A DNA stretch of 64,000 bases from Betaproteobacteria bacterium GR16-43 (GTDB taxonomy: Bacteria > Pseudomonadota > Gammaproteobacteria > Burkholderiales > Usitatibacteraceae): assembly GCA_001953215.1 (NCBI GenBank), contig CP019169.1, forward strand, positions 3,348,001-3,412,000. The letters run 5' to 3'. Below are positions 59,929 through 64,000 of this stretch, piece by piece; within the stretch, counting starts at the first letter, position 1, and each line of letters opens with the position of its first letter. Under the pieces are notes generated by a model that was not told where the DNA came from, searched no databases, and was given only the letters and a program-made list of their open reading frames with translations. Position numbers and translations under genes: made by a program.

Positions 59929-59942
59929 CAAACGCTCGTTTG
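59929..59942. promoter_or_regulatory. Palindrome matching the PsrA-type consensus (CAAAC-N4-GTTTG)
   Basis: CAAACGCTCGTTTG fits the published Pseudomonas PsrA site pattern G/CAAAC-N2-4-GTTTG/C. PsrA is a TetR-family sensor of long-chain fatty acids. The site lies 27 bases before the FFLEELY-motif gene start and 75 bases before the aldehyde dehydrogenase start on the other strand. Confidence 0.5.
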
Positions 59943-59968
59943 AAGCGCTCGTTAGAATACCCCGAAAC

Positions 59969-60673
59969 GTGCCGCCCACCATCTCCACACCCACGCCCGG
60001 CGACCTCCGGCGCCACCTCTCGAAGTTGCGCGAGCTGCGGGGCCCGGCCTCGCTCGCGCGAACGCCCGCACGGCTGCTGGAGCTCAAGCGCTGGCAGCAG
60101 GCGCGGCTCACCACGACCTATGCGGACCTGGCGGCCAAGCCGCGTTATGCCGAGGCGACGCAGTTCTTCCTCGACGACCTCTACGGCCCGAAGGACTTCA
60201 GCGGCCGCGACGAGGCGATGCTGCGCATCTATCCGACGATGGTGAAGTTGCTGCCCGCGACAGCCGTGCAGACCGCGGCGCTCGCGATCGAGGTCGATGC
60301 GCTTTCGGAAGTGCTCGACCGCCGCCTCGCCGCCGCGCTGGGCGCGGGGCCGATCGACGAAGCCTCGTATGCGAAGGCCTACCGGGAGAGCGCGACGCCC
60401 GCGGAACGCGAGCGGCAGGTGGCGCTGGTGGAAGAGGTGGGCCACCGCCTCGACCGGCTCGTGAAGAAGCCCATGGTGCTGCACACGATCAAGCTCATGC
60501 GGGGGCCCGCGAAACTGGCGGGGCTCTCGGACCTCCAGCGCTTCCTGGAGCGAGGCTTCGCCGCCTTCAAGGCGATGGGCGGCGCGGAGGAATTCCTCGC
60601 CACCATCGCGGGGCGGGAACGGCGAATCGCTAGCCGCCTTTTTTCTTCGGCGCCGGAGCCTTTTTCGCCTTAG
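59969..60673 (+). CDS. FFLEELY-motif protein
   Basis: 234 residues from GTG. All-helical soluble protein with the signature TQFFLDDLYGPKDFSGRDEA near residue 55, which defines a conserved betaproteobacterial family without known function. Further conserved-looking stretches are IYPTMVKLLP and LVEEVGHRLDRLV. No Shine-Dalgarno; a TAGAAT hexamer ends 10 bases before the start. Its 3' end overlaps the convergent PHA-system gene by 44 bases. Confidence 0.82.
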   Translation: MPPTISTPTPGDLRRHLSKLRELRGPASLARTPARLLELKRWQQARLTTTYADLAAKPRYAEATQFFLDDLYGPKDFSGRDEAMLRIYPTMVKLLPATAVQTAALAIEVDALSEVLDRRLAAALGAGPIDEASYAKAYRESATPAERERQVALVEEVGHRLDRLVKKPMVLHTIKLMRGPAKLAGLSDLQRFLERGFAAFKAMGGAEEFLATIAGRERRIASRLFSSAPEPFSP

Positions 60674-60992
60674 CTTCGGGGGCCTTGCCGGCCGGCGGTT
60701 CCTTCGTGCCGGCCTTCGCGGCGAAGAGCTGGTCCAGCTCGCCGTTCACGGCGTTCTCGATCGAGCCCCGCATGGCCTTCAGCAGGAAGCCGAGCGTGAT
60801 GGTGAGGTGCAGTTCGTGGTCGGTGAGGTCGAGCGCCCCGGTGACGCCCGGGCGCTCGAAGCGCAGCGTGTCGCCCGACCACGCACCCTGCAGGCCGAAC
60901 TTCTTTCCGAGGTGCTCCGACATCTTCTCCGCCGCGGCGCGTGCGGCCTTGATGCCGAGCCCATGCTTGCGCCTGAGGTCGATGTCCGCCAT
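60630..60992 (-). CDS. Polyhydroxyalkanoic acid system family protein (PHA_gran_rgn type)
   Basis: 120 residues. Compact domain ADIDLRRKHGLGIKAARAAA, then a beta-rich middle (GALDLTDHELHLTITLGFLL) and a low-complexity Lys/Ala/Pro tail of about 30 residues. The family is annotated from its linkage to PHA synthesis loci; the biochemical role is unknown. Begins 3 bases after the Bug-protein stop, so it is probably the last gene of the aminotransferase-Bug operon, although function links it to the granule proteins. Confidence 0.82.
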   Translation of the reverse strand: MADIDLRRKHGLGIKAARAAAEKMSEHLGKKFGLQGAWSGDTLRFERPGVTGALDLTDHELHLTITLGFLLKAMRGSIENAVNGELDQLFAAKAGTKEPPAGKAPEAKAKKAPAPKKKGG

Positions 60993-60995
60993 GGC

Positions 60996-61976
60996 CTAGA
61001 GGTCGATCTTCAGCTTGGAGGCGCGCACGACCTTGCCCCACTTGTCGATCTCGCCATGCAGGAACTTGCCGAATTCCGCCGGGGGCATGCCGCCGGCGGT
61101 CGCGCCTTGCTGCTCCCACACGTTCTTCAGTTCCGGCGAGTTGATCGCCTTCACGACCTCGGCGTACATCTTGTCGATGATCGGCTGCGGCGTGCCCTTC
61201 ACGGCCCAGATGGCATACCACGTGGTGACTTCGAAATCCTTGAAGCCCGATTCCATCATGGTCGGCACGTCCGGCACGATGAACGACCGCGTGGCCGTCG
61301 TGACCGCGAGCGGGCGAAGGCGCCCGGCCTTGATCGGCGCGGCCGAGGTGCTCATGCCGTCGAAGGCGAGGTCGACCTGGCCGCCGAGGAGGTCCGTCAT
61401 CATCGGGCCCGCGCCCTTGTACGGAACGTGCGTGAGGTCGGTTCCCGTCTGCAGCTTGAAGAGCTCGCCCACGAGGTGGTGCGAAGTGCCGTTGCCCGCG
61501 GAGCCGAAGTTGAGCACGCCGGGGTTGGCCCTCGCGTAGGCGATGAGTTCATTCAGCGACTTGAAGGGGTGCTTCGGGTGCACGACGATCACGTTCGGCA
61601 CGAACGCCAGGACCGTCACGGGCGAGAAGTTCTTCTCGATGCCGTATTGCAGATTTGTATAGAGCGTCTCGCCGATCGCATGGTGGATCGCGCCCGCGAA
61701 GAACGTATAGCCGTCGGGACTGGCCTTCGAGGCCGTCGTGGCGCCCAGCGTGCCGCCGGCACCCCCCTGGTTCTCCACGACGAAGTTCACGCCGAGCTGC
61801 TGCGCGAGTTTCGCGGCGAGGGGGCGGGCGAACGCATCGACGCCGCCACCCGGCGCGAACGGGTTGATGATCTTGACCGGTTTCTCGGGCCACACGGCGG
61901 GCTGCGCGTGCGCGGAACCGAACGCGGCGAGCAGCGCTGCCGCGGCAAATGCGCGCAGGAAGGAATGCTTCGACAT
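60996..61976 (-). CDS. Tripartite tricarboxylate transporter substrate-binding protein (Bug family)
   Basis: 326 residues. Signal peptide with AHAQ cleavage site, then the Bug opening WPEKPVKIINPFAPGGGVD and VVENQGGAGGTLG, with SPDGYTF and FGSAGNGTSHHLVGELFK further on. Periplasmic ligand binder; Bug proteins often lack a linked TctAB permease, as here. The ligand is unknown; the linked aminotransferase makes glyoxylate- or serine-related carboxylates conceivable. GGAGGAAG precedes the ATG. Confidence 0.93.
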   Translation of the reverse strand: MSKHSFLRAFAAAALLAAFGSAHAQPAVWPEKPVKIINPFAPGGGVDAFARPLAAKLAQQLGVNFVVENQGGAGGTLGATTASKASPDGYTFFAGAIHHAIGETLYTNLQYGIEKNFSPVTVLAFVPNVIVVHPKHPFKSLNELIAYARANPGVLNFGSAGNGTSHHLVGELFKLQTGTDLTHVPYKGAGPMMTDLLGGQVDLAFDGMSTSAAPIKAGRLRPLAVTTATRSFIVPDVPTMMESGFKDFEVTTWYAIWAVKGTPQPIIDKMYAEVVKAINSPELKNVWEQQGATAGGMPPAEFGKFLHGEIDKWGKVVRASKLKIDL

Positions 61977-62025
61977 CGGTACTTCCTCCTATCTCGTTAT
62001 GTTTGTCACTCGTCGTCACTCTAAC

Positions 62026-63225
62026 TCAGGCCGCGCGCTTCACCCCGATGCGTTTCGCGGCTTCGATGGCCAGGTATTCCATCGCGGCATCCACGCCGCC
62101 CTTCTTGTGCGGCACGCCCGCGATCGAGAGCCCCATTTCGACCCCCGCGAGGGTACCCGCGAGCGTGAGGTCGTTGAAGTCGCCGAGGTGGCCGATGCGG
62201 AAGACCTTGCCCGCGAGCTTCGTGAGGCCGGTGCCGAGCGACATGTCGAACTGCTCGAGCACCATCTTGCGGAAGCGGTCCGCGTCGTGGCCCGGCGGCA
62301 TCATCACCGCGGTGAGCGACGAGCTGTATTCCTCGGGCACGGCACAGAGGATCTCGAGGCCCCAGGCGCGCACCGCACGGCGCGTGGCCTCGGCGTGGCG
62401 GTCGTGGCGCGCGAAGACGTTCGCATAGCCTTCCTCCTCCAGCATCTCGATCGCGACGTCGAGCCCGTAGAGCAGGTTGGTGGCGGGCGTGGAGGGCCAG
62501 AAGCCGGTCGCGTTCGAGGCGAGCATCTCGCTCCAGTCCCAGTAGGACCGCGGCATCTTCGAGAGCTTGTGCGCCGCGAGCGCCTTCTCCGACAGCGCGT
62601 TGAAGCCCAGCCCCGGCGGGAGCATGAGGCCTTTCTGCGAGCCGCCCACCGTGACGTCCACGCCCCACTCGTCGTGGCGGTAGTCGATCGAGGCGAGCGA
62701 GCTGATCGTGTCGACCATCAGCAGGGCGGGATGCTTCGCGTTGTCGATGGCGCGCCGGGTGAGGGCGATGCGGCTGGCCACGCCCGTCGAGGTTTCGTTG
62801 TGCACGACGCACACGGCCTTGATCGCGTGCGCCTTGTCCTCGACGAGGCGCTTCTCGATCGCCTCGTGGTCGGCACCACGGCGCCAGTCGCCGGGAATCA
62901 GCTCCACGTCGAGCCCGAGCTTCTTCGCGAGCTTCGACCACAGCGTGGCGAAATGGCCCGTCTCGGACATGAGGACCTTGTCGCCGGCGTTCAGCGTGTT
63001 CACGAGCGCGGCCTCCCAGGCGCCGGTGCCCGAGGCCGCGTAGATCATGACCGGATGCCGGGTCTGGAAGACACGCTTCATGCCTTCCAGCACCGACAGG
63101 CCGATCTTCTGGAATTCGGGACCGCGGTGGTCGATGGTCGGGCGGTCGATCGCCCGCAGGACGCGGTCGGGAACGTTCGTGGGGCCCGGGATCTGGAGGA
63201 AATGGCGGCCGGCGCGGTGGGTCAT
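62026..63225 (-). CDS. Serine/alanine--glyoxylate aminotransferase
   Basis: 399 residues, class V PLP enzyme. FLQIPGPTNVPDRVLRAIDR opening, YAASGTGAWEAAL, VHNETSTGV, LLMVDTISSLASID (Asp) and PLP lysine in VTVGGSQKGLMLPPGLG. Interconverts glyoxylate and glycine using serine or alanine. Starts at ATG 63225 with AGAAGGATC upstream. First gene of a likely operon with the Bug protein, divergent from the GntR regulator. Confidence 0.93.
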   Translation of the reverse strand: MTHRAGRHFLQIPGPTNVPDRVLRAIDRPTIDHRGPEFQKIGLSVLEGMKRVFQTRHPVMIYAASGTGAWEAALVNTLNAGDKVLMSETGHFATLWSKLAKKLGLDVELIPGDWRRGADHEAIEKRLVEDKAHAIKAVCVVHNETSTGVASRIALTRRAIDNAKHPALLMVDTISSLASIDYRHDEWGVDVTVGGSQKGLMLPPGLGFNALSEKALAAHKLSKMPRSYWDWSEMLASNATGFWPSTPATNLLYGLDVAIEMLEEEGYANVFARHDRHAEATRRAVRAWGLEILCAVPEEYSSSLTAVMMPPGHDADRFRKMVLEQFDMSLGTGLTKLAGKVFRIGHLGDFNDLTLAGTLAGVEMGLSIAGVPHKKGGVDAAMEYLAIEAAKRIGVKRAA

Positions 63226-63267
63226 GGCGGGATCCTTCTGGCGGGTCTTGCGGGAGCGGGCGAAGTT

Positions 63268-63277
63268 TTGTATACAA
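63268..63277. promoter_or_regulatory. GntR/FCD-type operator overlapping the aminotransferase -10 box
   Basis: TTGTATACAA, a perfect palindrome matching the FadR-subfamily GntR pattern TNGTATACNA. It overlaps the predicted minus-strand -10 hexamer at 63274-63279. Confidence 0.75.
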
Positions 63278-63302
63278 TAGTCATGGCTCCAACCGCTGTC
63301 AA
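63274..63302 (-). promoter_or_regulatory. Predicted sigma-70 promoter of the aminotransferase operon
   Basis: On the minus strand, consensus TTGACA (63302-63297), 17 bases, then TATTGT (63279-63274). Expected start near 63267, about 40 bases before the aminotransferase ATG. Confidence 0.65.
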
Positions 63303-63344
63303 TCCGACCTGTAGGCGGGCACCCGAGGCCTTCTTGTATAAGGT

Positions 63345-63354
63345 TTGCATACAA
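63345..63354. promoter_or_regulatory. Second GntR-type half-diverged operator adjoining the regulator start codon
   Basis: TTGCATACAA differs from the palindrome at 63268 at one position and ends 2 bases before the regulator ATG. A weaker match, TTGTATAAGG, lies at 63334-63343. Position suggests autorepression. Confidence 0.55.
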
Positions 63355-63356
63355 AA

Positions 63357-64000
63357 ATGAACGTAGCCCTGCGCGGGATCGCCCCGGTCGAGGCCGAAGC
63401 CAACGACACGTTGCAGGAGGAGACGACGCGCCGCCTGCGCGATCTCATCATCCAGGGCGATCTCAAGGCGGGCGCGCGCCTGAACGAACGCGAATTGACC
63501 GGGCTCCTCGGTATTTCGCGCACGCCCCTGCGCGAGGCCACGCGCCGGCTCGCCTCGGAAGGACTCGTGCAGTTGCTCCCGCATCGCGGCGCGATCGTGT
63601 CGCCCATCGACGAAGACCGTGTCCGCGATGCGCTGCAGGTGATGGGCGCGCTCGAGGCCTTCGCCGGGGAAATCGCCTGCGCGCGCGCAAGCGACGCCGA
63701 CCTGAACGAGATCCGAGCACTGCACTTCGAGATGCTCGCCGACCGCGCGCGCGAAGACCACCAGTCCTACTTCGCCCGCAACCAGGCCATCCACTTCAAG
63801 ATCATCGATTGCGCCGGCAACGAGGTCCTCTCGCAGACCTACCGCGCGTTGAACGACCGGGTGCGGCGCGTACGCTACCAGGCCAACGTGAACGTCGAGC
63901 GCTGGGACCAGGCGATCGCCGAGCACGAGGAGATCCTCGACGCGCTGGTGAACCGCGACGCCCCGCGCCTGCAACGGGAGATCGCGAACCACCTCGCCAA
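63357..64000 (+). CDS. GntR-family (FadR/FCD subfamily) transcriptional regulator (3' end cut by the window edge)
   Basis: About 214 residues are visible. Winged helix: RLRDLIIQGDLKAGARLNER, then ELTGLLGISRTPLREATRRL. The C-terminal FCD ligand domain follows, with metal-binding candidates in NQAIHFKII (His) and a later IAEHEEILDAL (His). Only the last helix or so should be missing. Divergent from the aminotransferase operon with TTGTATACAA-type operators in between, so it probably represses that operon and itself. Start ATG 63357 has no Shine-Dalgarno. Confidence 0.92.
   Translation, partial: MNVALRGIAPVEAEANDTLQEETTRRLRDLIIQGDLKAGARLNERELTGLLGISRTPLREATRRLASEGLVQLLPHRGAIVSPIDEDRVRDALQVMGALEAFAGEIACARASDADLNEIRALHFEMLADRAREDHQSYFARNQAIHFKIIDCAGNEVLSQTYRALNDRVRRVRYQANVNVERWDQAIAEHEEILDALVNRDAPRLQREIANHLA

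Overview
The window is GC-rich, densely packed chromosomal DNA from a betaproteobacterium. The evidence is gene content and order: rne divergent from rluC, then a HAD phosphatase, a Rieske protein and sppA; a methyltransferase and maf; and yceD-rpmF-plsX-fabHDG-acpP-fabF. A Bug-type solute-binding protein, PhaF/PhaI-type phasins and an RNase E with a long Arg/Pro-rich tail fit the same group. No phage, transposase, integrase, CRISPR array or rRNA was found. One tRNA-Leu(UAA) is present. The species is not identified.

Layout. 1-10 kb: a malic enzyme cut by the left edge, folE, a small PsiF-like periplasmic protein, tRNA-Leu, a polysaccharide deacetylase with an aspartate aminotransferase, an orphan PAS histidine kinase, uvrB and a low-molecular-weight phosphatase. 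10-21 kb: an HCCA-isomerase-like protein, rne, the rluC-HAD-Rieske-sppA operon, a large PAS-GGDEF-EAL protein, and a methyltransferase with maf. 21-31 kb: the fatty-acid/phospholipid initiation operon from yceD to fabF, continuing through pabC-mltG-tmk-holB-pilZ. 31-38 kb: tatD, an acetyltransferase, rlmM, a 2-hydroxyacid dehydrogenase, a membrane spermidine-synthase-like protein, a lipase-like hydrolase and a bacterioferritin-comigratory-type peroxiredoxin.

38-61 kb is the most distinctive part. It holds a two-domain fatty acyl-CoA reductase, two phasins, a TetR regulator, a wax ester synthase/diacylglycerol acyltransferase, an acyl-CoA-binding protein and a long-chain acyl-CoA synthetase. 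Further on are a GMC oxidoreductase, its small Tat-exported partner and an aldehyde dehydrogenase. Two more granule-associated-type proteins (an FFLEELY-motif protein and a PHA-system protein) follow. Taken together this reads as a neutral-lipid (wax ester) storage and turnover neighbourhood with its own granule-coat proteins. No phaC, phaA or phaB lies in the window. Interspersed are a SWIB-domain protein with a histone-H1-like tail, a secreted DUF1800/DUF1501 pair, a RidA protein and an IorAB-type molybdenum hydroxylase. 61-64 kb: a Bug transport protein and a serine/alanine-glyoxylate aminotransferase, divergent from a GntR/FCD regulator cut by the right edge, with clear operator palindromes between them.

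Non-coding signals that stand out are a perfect 21-bp inverted repeat inside the 3' end of the wax ester synthase gene, and two large intergenic inverted repeats (31.2 kb and 54.9 kb) built from the same 10-bp-periodic motif. There are also a near-consensus promoter placed almost on the yceD start codon and a palindrome matching the PsrA-type fatty-acid regulator consensus upstream of the alcohol/aldehyde oxidation genes.
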